A DNA stretch of 12,078 nt from an uncultured Oscillibacter sp. Lineage in GTDB: Bacteria > Bacillota_A > Clostridia > Oscillospirales > Oscillospiraceae. The notes under the pieces were generated by a model that had not been told where the DNA came from, made no database searches, and saw only the letters and a program-made list of their open reading frames with translations. The DNA is taken from positions 1-12,078 of the forward strand of contig CATOKC010000103.1 of assembly GCA_951800675.1 (NCBI GenBank), given 5' to 3'. Shown here piece by piece: positions 6,753 through 12,078 of this stretch. How positions within the stretch are numbered: position 1 is the first letter of the stretch; the number at the start of each line of letters is the position of its first letter. The position numbers and the translations under genes are program-made.

Positions 6753-7494
6753 AGTGCTCCTCCCCCTGGAACTCCGTCATGGTGCCCCAGTAGCGCTTGG
6801 GCATGTTGCTCATGCGGAGGCGGGGATTCTCCCGCTCCTTGATGGCGATGGTGTCGTAGAACCGCTTCCACAGGAGGCGGTAGCGGGCTTCCGTTTTATC
6901 CGGCGGGGCCATCTGGAAATCCGCCAGGGGCCGGATGACCGACTGGCCGGGAACATGGAACAGGGCCTCTTTGTGGGTGCGGTCGTAGAGGAAAAAGCGC
7001 TCGTTGTGAAACCGGGCGGAAAAGTGCCCGCCCAGCACGGGGAGCACCCGGTTTTTCGGCTCGATCTCGCCTCCCAGCACGCCCCCCAGGTCCGAAAAGC
7101 GGACGAAGCCCTTTAAAAGATGGACCTCCCCGTTCAGGTGCTGGACGGCCCGGATGACCGGGTACAAGGTCTCGTCGGAGCGGTTGCGGAGGAAGCCGGG
7201 ACCCTCCCGGAGCAGCTTGGCGACCACCTGGAACAAATGCGGCTCCTTTTCCGGCAGGCAGGTGAGGAAGCCCCGCCGCAGCAGGACGGCGGCCTCCGGG
7301 GACAGGGCGGCGACCTTTTGCAGCACCCGGGCGGCGTGGTCCGGGTCCGTGAGTACCGTCCGGGAATTGAATAAGCTGAAAACACCATCCTCGCCGGAGC
7401 AGAATCCGGCGGGGATTTCCTTATGGGCGTAGCTGTCGAAGACGCAGGAGAGGAAGCCCTCGAAGCTGCCGTCGTAATGGTAGATCACGTCCAT
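6640..7494 (-). CDS. TIGR03915/DUF4130 family putative DNA metabolism protein
   Basis: This 284-residue protein carries the features I associate with the family linked to the radical SAM DNA-repair protein: an N-terminal YHYDGSFEGFLSCVFDSY (5-22), a middle FVRFSDLGGVLGGEIEPKN (130-148) and a C-terminal MPKRYWGTMTEFQ (231-243). In other bacteria this domain is fused to a uracil-DNA glycosylase-like domain; no such domain is present here. The biochemical function is unknown. The start at 7494 follows GGAGGTG, 21 bases after the radical SAM stop, so both lie in one operon. After about residue 247 the protein continues into a Pro/Gly/Ala-rich tail that is simply the antisense of sigF. This suggests loss of an older stop codon near 6750. 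Confidence 0.88.
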   Translation of the reverse strand: MDVIYHYDGSFEGFLSCVFDSYAHKEIPAGFCSGEDGVFSLFNSRTVLTDPDHAARVLQKVAALSPEAAVLLRRGFLTCLPEKEPHLFQVVAKLLREGPGFLRNRSDETLYPVIRAVQHLNGEVHLLKGFVRFSDLGGVLGGEIEPKNRVLPVLGGHFSARFHNERFFLYDRTHKEALFHVPGQSVIRPLADFQMAPPDKTEARYRLLWKRFYDTIAIKERENPRLRMSNMPKRYWGTMTEFQGEEHFIPRTSPGAVSGPGAPAGISAPGTPPPPGPSAPGSGP

Positions 7495-7515
7495 GGAACA
7501 CCTCCGGGTGCGCCG

Positions 7516-8790
7516 TCACGCCGTCTCCGCCGGGTCGAAGAGGGACAACTGCGCCGCCTCCTGCTGGGGCAGCAGGGGCCGCTCGGCGGCGATGAGCCCC
7601 CGGAGAACGCTGTCCGGCGTAAAGCGCAGTCCCTCCGCCATTTTGCCGGAGGCGGTGAGGAAGTACTGGGCCCGCTTCATGACCACGCCCAGCTTTTTCA
7701 GATTGTCGATGTGGAGGGGCCCTACCCGCCGGGCGCTGAGAATCCGCCGGGCGGAGGTGACCCCCACGCCGGGAATCCGCAGCAGGGTCTCATAGGCGGC
7801 GGTGTTGACCTCCACCGGGAAGAAGTCCAAGTGGGCCAGGGCCCAGCTGCACTTGGGGTCCACCCGGGTGTCGAAGTCCTGGGTTCCCTCGTCCAGCAGC
7901 TCCTCCGCCCGGAAGCCATAGAACCGCAGAAGCCAGTCCGCCTGATAGAGCCGGTGCTCCCGCAGAAGAGGCGGCTTCACGTCCTTGGCGGGGAGGAGGG
8001 CGTGCTCCACCACGGGGACGTAGGCGGAATAGAACACACGTTTTAGACCGTAGCGGTCATAGAGCCCCTGAGTCAGCCGAAGGATGTGGAAATCCGTGTC
8101 CCGGGTGGCCCCAACGATGAGCTGGGTGCTCTGCCCGGCGGGGGCGAAGCGGGGGGCGTGCCGGTACTTTACCAGCTCTTCCCGGCTCTGCCGGTTCCGG
8201 GTCTGAATCTGCCGCATGGGGGCCAGGATGGCCCCCTTTGTCTTGTCCGGGGCCAAGGAGTTCAGCCCCGCCTCCGAGGGCAGCTCAATGTTCACGCTGA
8301 GCCGGTCCGCCAGAAAGCCCAGCCGTTCTACCAGCTCCGGCGCCGTGCCGGGAATGGCCTTGGCGTGGATATAGCCGTTGAAGCGGTACCGCTCCCGAAG
8401 GAGGGCCAGGCAGCGGATCATCAGCTCCGTGGTGTAGTCCGGGCTGCGGAAGACCCCGGAGGAGAGAAAGAGCCCCTCGATATAATTCCGGCGGTAGAAC
8501 TGGATGGTGAGGTCCGCCAGCTCCTCCGGGGTAAAGGCCGCCCGCCGGGTGTCGTTGCTCCGGCGGTTGACGCAGTATTTGCAGTCGTACACGCAGCGGT
8601 TGGTCAGCAGCACCTTCAGCAGCGTGACGCAGCGCCCGTCGGCGGAGAAGGTGTGGCAGCAGCCCGCCGAGGCGGTGGAGGTGTTGCCGATATACCCCTT
8701 TTTCGCGGTCCGGGTCCCGCCGCTGGAGGTACAGGCGGCGTCATACTTGGCGGCGTCGGTGAGGACGGTCAGCTTCTCCAGGACATCCAT
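7516..8790 (-). CDS. Putative DNA modification/repair radical SAM protein (TIGR03916 family)
   Basis: The 424-residue protein has the radical SAM motif CVYDCKYC (Cys 66, 70, 73), which binds a 4Fe-4S cluster. Extra N-terminal cysteines (20, 44, 45, 54) could hold another cluster. A helix-hairpin-helix DNA-binding element, LLRIPGVGVTSARRILSARR, lies at 336-355. It ends with QLSLF (414-418), an exact match to the beta sliding clamp-binding consensus. The family is known by its genomic link to UDG-like or DUF4130 proteins; the reaction is not established. The start at 8790 is fixed by an in-frame stop just upstream and by the typical opening MDVLEKLTVLTDAAKYDAAC. It lacks a good ribosome site and overlaps the upstream small gene by 22 bases, so translation is probably coupled. 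It is transcribed from the LexA-box promoter at 8996-9024. Confidence 0.93.
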   Translation of the reverse strand: MDVLEKLTVLTDAAKYDAACTSSGGTRTAKKGYIGNTSTASAGCCHTFSADGRCVTLLKVLLTNRCVYDCKYCVNRRSNDTRRAAFTPEELADLTIQFYRRNYIEGLFLSSGVFRSPDYTTELMIRCLALLRERYRFNGYIHAKAIPGTAPELVERLGFLADRLSVNIELPSEAGLNSLAPDKTKGAILAPMRQIQTRNRQSREELVKYRHAPRFAPAGQSTQLIVGATRDTDFHILRLTQGLYDRYGLKRVFYSAYVPVVEHALLPAKDVKPPLLREHRLYQADWLLRFYGFRAEELLDEGTQDFDTRVDPKCSWALAHLDFFPVEVNTAAYETLLRIPGVGVTSARRILSARRVGPLHIDNLKKLGVVMKRAQYFLTASGKMAEGLRFTPDSVLRGLIAAERPLLPQQEAAQLSLFDPAETA

Positions 8791-8957
8791 GGCTTTTCAC
8801 GCAGGGTCTCCCACAGCCGCACGTTCCAGGCCTCCGGGAGACAGACGGCCTTATGGGTGTGCTGGGCGGGCCGTTCGATCAGATCGATGAGACGGAATAG
8901 CTGAGCGGTGAGAATGGCAACGCCCAGAACCGTAAAAAAGAAAGTCCAGCCAGTCAT
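8769..8957 (-). CDS. Small single-pass membrane protein, first gene of the LexA-box operon
   Basis: I do not recognise this 62-residue protein. Residues 4-25 (TFFFTVLGVAILTAQLFRLI) are a clear hydrophobic membrane segment. The rest is a short basic and Trp-rich tail with one Cys (39) and four Trp. It is likely a real gene: the ATG at 8957 follows GGAGGG with an ideal 8-base gap, it sits about 30 bases after a consensus promoter, and its end overlaps the radical SAM start by 22 bases. Small membrane proteins induced by DNA damage, such as Caulobacter SidA or B. subtilis YneA, stop cell division in other bacteria. I see no homology to them, so a division-checkpoint role is only a hypothesis. 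A leader role in translating the radical SAM gene is another. Confidence 0.75.
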   Translation of the reverse strand: MTGWTFFFTVLGVAILTAQLFRLIDLIERPAQHTHKAVCLPEAWNVRLWETLREKPWMSWRS

Positions 8958-8995
8958 AAGGAATCCCTCCGATATAGAAAATTTGTTCGAGTATT

Positions 8996-9024
8996 ATTTT
9001 AACTCGAACAATCGTTCTTGTCAA
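8996..9024 (-). promoter_or_regulatory. Consensus sigma-A promoter of the small protein / radical SAM / DUF4130 operon
   Basis: On the minus strand TTGACA (9019-9024, 6/6) is followed by exactly 17 bases and TAAAAT (8996-9001, 5/6). The predicted start of transcription is near 8989, about 32 bases before the ATG at 8957. The spacer holds the LexA box. Confidence 0.85.
9005..9018. promoter_or_regulatory. LexA (SOS) box within the promoter spacer
   Basis: CGAACAATCGTTCT matches the Gram-positive LexA consensus CGAAC-N4-GTTCG at 9 of 10 defined positions. It occupies the -35/-10 spacer, where LexA would block RNA polymerase. A weaker second match, AGAAA-ATTT-GTTCG (8976-8989, 8 of 10), lies just downstream. 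The arms TTGTTCGAGT (8983-8992) and ACTCGAACAA (9002-9011) also form a perfect 10-base inverted repeat bridging the two sites across the -10. Confidence 0.8.
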
Positions 9025-9033
9025 GGGGGAAAC

Positions 9034-9063
9034 AAAAAAACGGCACGGTTTTTTACCGCGCCG
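9034..9063 (-). terminator. Rho-independent terminator of the DUF5684-like gene
   Basis: On the minus strand CGGCGCGGT and ACCGTGCCG (9055-9063 with 9041-9049) form a 9-position stem with one mismatch and a 5-base loop, followed by seven T residues (9034-9040). It lies just upstream of the SOS promoter and insulates that operon from the gene before it. Confidence 0.85.
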
Positions 9064-9081
9064 CTTTGGAATTTATAGACC

Positions 9082-9426
9082 TTATTTCACCAACAGGGAG
9101 CCGTCCAGATAGACGGCGCTTCCAAAGCCCAGGAGGGGGAAAAAGAAGGAAGGGAGCAACGCCAGTCCCAGGCCAAATCTCGCGCTTCGGTTGAAGGCGA
9201 AAGCTAGGTCCATGCCCAGCCTAAGGAGGACATAGACATCATAAAAGGGCAGGAGCAGCCGGAGGGCCCTCCGGCCGCTGCCGTAGAGCTCATGGAACAA
9301 CAGCCATGTCCGGTAAAACGGAATCGCCGCTTCCCAGCCCTGACAGCCCATCTTTTGAAAACAGCGCCACCGGCCCGCCGTCCCGGCAAGCCAGAGCAGC
9401 GCCGCCCCGGAGATTATGGCAGCCAT
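9082..9426 (-). CDS. DUF5684-like small integral membrane protein
   Basis: The likely product has 114 residues starting MAAIISGAALLWLAG. The ATG at 9426 follows AGGAGG with a 5-base gap, whereas a longer reading from 9507 would begin upstream of the predicted promoter start. Hydrophobic segments lie near 3-17 and, after a loop, in the central and C-terminal parts. The pattern FQKMGCQGWEAAIPFY followed by Leu/Phe-rich helices and LLGFGSAVYLDGS is that of small bacterial membrane proteins annotated DUF5684, some encoded near signal peptidases. The function is unknown. It has its own promoter and terminator, diverges from the XRE gene, and is not part of the SOS operon. Confidence 0.75.
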   Translation of the reverse strand: MAAIISGAALLWLAGTAGRWRCFQKMGCQGWEAAIPFYRTWLLFHELYGSGRRALRLLLPFYDVYVLLRLGMDLAFAFNRSARFGLGLALLPSFFFPLLGFGSAVYLDGSLLVK

Positions 9427-9475
9427 CCCCGCCTCCTGTTTTCTCTGTTGTAAATATCGTGCGTTCCTATGGGAA

Positions 9476-9504
9476 ATAGTAACACATAAGTATTCAAATG
9501 TCAA
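9476..9504 (-). promoter_or_regulatory. Promoter of the DUF5684-like gene
   Basis: On the minus strand TTGACA (9499-9504) is followed after 17 bases by TACTAT (9476-9481), preceded by TGT as an extended -10. It ends about 50 bases before the ATG at 9426, which supports the shorter start. A divergent XRE promoter, possibly TTCGAT (9513-9518) with TACACT (9537-9542), is weak. Confidence 0.7.
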
Positions 9505-9560
9505 CATATGCGTTCGATGCGCCGCTTTTTTTCGGATACACTTTTTGAGAGGTGATGAAC

Positions 9561-9806
9561 ATGAGCGAGATGCGCCTGGATCCCGTGGTGGTGGGCGAGG
9601 TAATTGCCGCCTACCGGCTTCGAAAGGGCGTGACCCAGGAGGTGCTGAGCGGCCTGGCGGACATCGGCAGAACCCACCTCAGCGCCATTGAGCGGGGCGG
9701 GCGAAAGCCCACCCTGGAAACGCTGTACCGGATCAGCCTTGCGCTGGATGTGAAAATGAGCAGTATCGTCCTGGACATTGAGCATGCGCTGAAGGAGCCC
9801 CACTGA
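9561..9806 (+). CDS. XRE-family helix-turn-helix regulator
   Basis: This 81-residue Cro/C1-type protein is almost entirely HTH domain (about 9-67): VIAAYRLRKGVTQEVLSGLA, then the recognition helix region GRTHLSAIERGGRKPTLETL. The ATG at 9561 is chosen because GAGAGGTGAT (9547-9556), an excellent ribosome-site match, precedes it. GTG 9552 and ATG 9555 are in frame but lie within that site. It diverges from the DUF5684-like gene and precedes thiamine pyrophosphokinase by 70 bases, which has its own promoter. No ligand domain is present. It may regulate itself and its neighbour. TGCGTTC occurs twice in the divergent gap (9460-9466, 9509-9515), possibly as operators. Confidence 0.88.
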   Translation: MSEMRLDPVVVGEVIAAYRLRKGVTQEVLSGLADIGRTHLSAIERGGRKPTLETLYRISLALDVKMSSIVLDIEHALKEPH

Positions 9807-9834
9807 AGGACTGGCCTTTGCCGGATAAAGCTGG

Positions 9835-9840
9835 TATAAT
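9835..9840 (+). promoter_or_regulatory. Extended -10 promoter of the thiamine pyrophosphokinase gene
   Basis: TGG-TATAAT is a perfect -10 (9835-9840) with the TGN extension. The -35 region (about 9812-9817) is poor, as is usual for extended -10 promoters. It lies 37 bases before the ATG. No TPP riboswitch fits in the short leader. Confidence 0.65.
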
Positions 9841-9876
9841 CAAGGGGCCGAATCACGATGCAAAGGAGAACCTGCC

Positions 9877-10506
9877 ATGAAGCGCTGTTTCATCTTCGCC
9901 GCCGGGAGCTTTTACGGTCTGCGGGAGCGGCCCGGCCCCGGCGATTTTGTCATCGCCGCCGATGCGGGCTATGAAATCTGTCTGAAAGAAGGGCTCCAGC
10001 CGGACCTTCTTCTAGGGGACTTTGACTCTATGGAGCCACCGGCAAATTTTGCCCAAGTCCGCCGCTTGCCGGTGGAGAAGGACGACACGGACACTCTGGC
10101 CGCACTTAAGGTCGGACTGGAACAAATGTGCGATATTTTTTATATTTACGGCGGCACCGGCGGCAAGCGGCTGGATCATACGCTGGCAAATCTCCAGTCT
10201 TTGCTGTTCCTCCGCCGGAGGGGGGCCAGAGGCTTCCTGTATGACGACGATTTCGTCTGGACCGTTCTGGAGGACGAGGCGCTGGTCATTCGGAAAACGG
10301 TGGAGTGGGGCCTGTTCTCCGCCTTCTGCCTGGGGGACCGGGCGGAGGGCGTGGACGAGGAGGGCTTCCAGTACCCCTTGAAAGACGCCGTCCTGACCCC
10401 GGAGTTTCCCCTGGGGGTCAGCAATCACATTCTGGAGCCATCGGCCCGCGTCAGCGTCCGAAAGGGGGCCCTGGCGGTGGGCTGGGAATTAGCGCCGTTA
10501 GACTAA
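9877..10506 (+). CDS. thiN: Thiamine pyrophosphokinase (thiamine diphosphokinase)
   Basis: The 209-residue product has the family's motifs in order: ADAGYEICLKEGLQPDLLLGD with GDFDS (28-51), KDDTDTLAA (68-76), GGTGGKRLDHTLAN (92-105) and GVSNHI (180-185). The Asp residues of the GDFDS and KDDTD motifs bind Mg and nucleotide in known structures. The enzyme transfers pyrophosphate from ATP to thiamine, giving thiamine diphosphate in the cytoplasm. The length is typical of the Bacillus YloS/ThiN group (about 210-215). The ATG at 9877 follows AAAGGAGAA with an 8-base gap. It stands alone, with its own promoter upstream and the molybdenum hydroxylase promoter starting about 30 bases after its stop. 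No terminator is obvious between them. Confidence 0.95.
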   Translation: MKRCFIFAAGSFYGLRERPGPGDFVIAADAGYEICLKEGLQPDLLLGDFDSMEPPANFAQVRRLPVEKDDTDTLAALKVGLEQMCDIFYIYGGTGGKRLDHTLANLQSLLFLRRRGARGFLYDDDFVWTVLEDEALVIRKTVEWGLFSAFCLGDRAEGVDEEGFQYPLKDAVLTPEFPLGVSNHILEPSARVSVRKGALAVGWELAPLD

Positions 10507-10536
10507 ACATAGAATAACGAAATGACAAAAGTGCCC

Positions 10537-10565
10537 TTGATTATGGGTTGACCTTCATGTATAAT
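10537..10565 (+). promoter_or_regulatory. Sigma-A promoter of the molybdenum hydroxylase gene
   Basis: TTGATT (10537-10542), a 17-base spacer and TATAAT (10560-10565). Transcription should start near 10572, giving a leader of about 75 bases. The -10 is framed by inverted GGTTGACCTT / AAGGTCAACC copies. Confidence 0.75.
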
Positions 10566-10593
10566 AGACAATAACGGAAAGGTCAACCTTTCC
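10546..10593. promoter_or_regulatory. Paired inverted operator-like repeats around the -10
   Basis: GGTTGACCTT (10546-10555) and its exact reverse complement AAGGTCAACC (10579-10588) flank the -10 and the predicted start. The right copy is also the centre of an 18-base near-perfect palindrome, GGAAAGGT-CA-ACCTTTCC (10576-10593), that could bind a dimer or fold in RNA. They look like repressor sites; the regulator is unknown. Confidence 0.6.
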
Positions 10594-10606
10594 GAATACG
10601 ACATAG

Positions 10607-10630
10607 CCGTGGGACCGGGGTCGGGCACGG
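10607..10630 (+). repeat. Leader hairpin before the molybdenum hydroxylase start
   Basis: CCGTG (10607-10611) pairs with CACGG (10626-10630), with a possible inner GAC/GTC pairing, and ends six bases before the AGGAG ribosome site at 10636-10640. It could affect translation. It does not match a riboswitch I can name. Confidence 0.45.
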
Positions 10631-10646
10631 AAGCAAGGAGTTTTTT

Positions 10647-12078
10647 ATGGCGGCATTTACCGTAAACGGCAAACTAGTCACCGTGGAGAAAAACCAGAAG
10701 CTGATCCGCTTCCTGCGGGACGATTTGGGGCTGACCTCCGTGAAGGACGGATGCAGCGAAGGGGCCTGCGGCACCTGCACGGTGCTGATCGACGGCAAGC
10801 CCACCCGGGCGTGCATTCCCCAGACGGACAAGCTGGAGGGGAAGAGCGTCCTCACCGTGGAGGGCCTGACGGACTTTGAAAAACAGGTTTATACATACGC
10901 CTTCGGTCAGGCCGGGGCGGTTCAGTGCGGCTTCTGCATCCCGGGCATGGTGATGTGCGCCAAGGCCCTTCTGGACGGGAATCCAAACCCCGCCCGGGAG
11001 GAGGCGGCCTTCGCCATCCGCAACAACATCTGCCGGTGTACCGGCTATGTGAAGATCATCGACGCCATCCTGCTGGCGGCGGAGCTGCTCCGGGCCGGAG
11101 AGGTGCCGGAGATCCCCTCCGATTGGTCCTTGGGGGCCCGGGTGCCCCGGGTGGACGTGGAGGAAAAGGTCACCGGCACGGGGGTGTACCCTGACGATAT
11201 TTACATGGACGGCATGCTTTACGCCTCCGCCGTCCGCTCTCAGTACCCCAGGGCCCGGGTGCTGGCGATTCATACGGAAGAGGCCAAGGCCCTGCCCGGC
11301 GTGGCGGGGGTTTTCACCGCCGCCGACATCCCCGGGAGCAACAAGGTGGGGCACTTGAAAAAGGACTGGGACACCATGATCGCCGTGGGGGATATCACCC
11401 ACTATTTAGGCGACGCCGTCTGCATCGTGGCCGCCGAGGACCAGGAGACCCTGGCGAAGGCCAAGGCTCTGGTCAAGGTGGACTACGAGGAGCTGCCCAT
11501 GGCGCGGAGTCCCCAGGAGGCCATGGCGGAGAACGCCCCCCTGGTCCACCGGGAGGGGAATCTGCTGGCCCACAAGCACATCCAGCGGGGAGACCCGGCG
11601 GCCGCCATCGCCAAGAGCAAGCATGTGCTGACGGAGAAATTCTCCACCCCCTGGACGGAGCACGCCTTCTTGGAGCCGGAGTGTGCCGTGGCCTATCCCG
11701 ACGGGGACGGGGTCGTGGTCCTCTCCACGGACCAGGGAACCTACGACACCCAGCATGAGACCATGGGGATGCTTGGCCTCCCGGCGGAAAAGGTGAAGGT
11801 TCAAAACTGCCTGGTGGGCGGCGGCTTCGGCGGCAAGGAGGACGTGACGGTCCAGCACCACGCCGCGTTGGTTGCCTATCTGACGAAGCGCCCGGTGAAG
11901 GTGAAGCTCAGCCGGGCGGAGAGCCTGCTGATTCACCCCAAGCGGCACCCCATGGAGATGGAGTTTACCCTGGGCTGTGACGAAAACGGCGTTATCCAGG
12001 GCGTGAAGGCCAGCGTCGTGGCGGACACCGGGGCCTACGCCTCCCTGGGCGGGCCGGTGCTGGAGCGGGCCTGTACCC
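10647..12078 (+). CDS. Fused 2Fe-2S / molybdopterin hydroxylase (xanthine dehydrogenase or aldehyde oxidoreductase family), 3' end outside window
   Basis: The 477 codons present are the N-terminal half. The plant-type 2Fe-2S domain has Cys 36, 41, 44 and 56 (CSEGACGTC), and the second 2Fe-2S domain has Cys 94, 97, 129 and 131 (QCGFC, CRC). After a short linker (about 150-165) comes the a/b hammerhead domain (about 175-290), then the molybdopterin part with EHAFLEPE (338-345) and GGGFGGKED (391-399). There is no FAD domain between the iron-sulfur and molybdenum parts. This is the architecture of Desulfovibrio Mop aldehyde oxidoreductase and of the selenium-dependent xanthine dehydrogenases of clostridia and enterococci. 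The latter fits the taxon better, but the deciding C-terminal half is missing. It hydroxylates a purine or aldehyde using water. The ATG at 10647 follows AGGAG with six T residues between. Confidence 0.92.
   Translation, partial: MAAFTVNGKLVTVEKNQKLIRFLRDDLGLTSVKDGCSEGACGTCTVLIDGKPTRACIPQTDKLEGKSVLTVEGLTDFEKQVYTYAFGQAGAVQCGFCIPGMVMCAKALLDGNPNPAREEAAFAIRNNICRCTGYVKIIDAILLAAELLRAGEVPEIPSDWSLGARVPRVDVEEKVTGTGVYPDDIYMDGMLYASAVRSQYPRARVLAIHTEEAKALPGVAGVFTAADIPGSNKVGHLKKDWDTMIAVGDITHYLGDAVCIVAAEDQETLAKAKALVKVDYEELPMARSPQEAMAENAPLVHREGNLLAHKHIQRGDPAAAIAKSKHVLTEKFSTPWTEHAFLEPECAVAYPDGDGVVVLSTDQGTYDTQHETMGMLGLPAEKVKVQNCLVGGGFGGKEDVTVQHHAALVAYLTKRPVKVKLSRAESLLIHPKRHPMEMEFTLGCDENGVIQGVKASVVADTGAYASLGGPVLERACT

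Noticed and set aside
8086..8904. 272-codon open frame on the plus strand
   Set aside because: It is antisense to the radical SAM gene, whose cysteine motif and HhH domain are clear; the frame gives a Gly/Pro-rich translation.
9499..9517. Possible LexA box upstream of the DUF5684-like gene (CGAAC and GTT elements)
   Set aside because: The two half-sites are separated by six bases instead of four and the outer positions do not match.
9807..9876. TPP riboswitch before thiamine pyrophosphokinase
   Set aside because: The leader is under 40 bases and lacks the conserved CUGAGA and related elements.
10572..10646. Molybdenum-cofactor or purine riboswitch in the hydroxylase leader
   Set aside because: The leader is only about 75 bases, and the hairpin and palindrome do not match a class I can recognise; DNA operators explain the repeats better.
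10674..11948. Two long minus-strand open frames (10674-11402 and 11406-11948)
   Set aside because: Both are shadows of the molybdenum hydroxylase, which has conserved cysteine motifs and a good start signal.

Overview
The window looks like chromosome from a GC-rich, endospore-forming Clostridia of the Oscillospiraceae type (Flavonifractor, Intestinimonas and Lawsonibacter relatives). The reasons are high GC by eye, a compact spoIIAA-spoIIAB-sigF operon, Gram-positive LexA and Spo0A sites, strong AGGAGG ribosome binding sites, and the radical SAM plus DUF4130 pair. The genus is an inference. No rRNA, tRNA, CRISPR array or insertion sequence was seen.

Layout. (1) 1-1201: a nitrilase-fold amidohydrolase (minus, runs off the left edge) and a YjbQ-family gene (plus) diverge from one near-perfectly symmetric palindromic promoter; yjbQ ends at a strong terminator. 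(2) 1207-5070: a BlaI-type repressor and an M56 (BlaR1-like) membrane protease with a very large outer region, read leftwards as a translationally coupled pair from a promoter covered by AGGTA half-sites. (3) 5044-6752: the sporulation operon spoIIAA-spoIIAB-sigF, with candidate Spo0A boxes and a widely spaced sigma-A promoter upstream. (4) 6640-9024: a leftward operon of a 62-aa membrane protein, a radical SAM DNA-repair protein and a DUF4130 protein. Its promoter carries a LexA box exactly between -35 and -10. The last gene runs 113 bases antisense into sigF. (5) 9034-9806: a DUF5684-like membrane protein (minus) and an XRE regulator (plus), divergent. (6) 9835-10506: thiamine pyrophosphokinase. 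(7) 10537-12078: a molybdenum hydroxylase with fused 2Fe-2S and molybdopterin parts, cut by the right edge, behind a promoter with paired operators.

The most interesting part is region 4. A consensus promoter with an embedded LexA site implies DNA-damage induction of an orphan single-pass membrane micro-protein together with a radical SAM protein that ends in an exact beta-clamp-binding pentapeptide (QLSLF) and its DUF4130 partner. This reads as an SOS-controlled, replisome-linked nucleic-acid repair or modification module with an added membrane factor. The sequence shows the promoter, gene order and motifs; the biochemical function is unknown.
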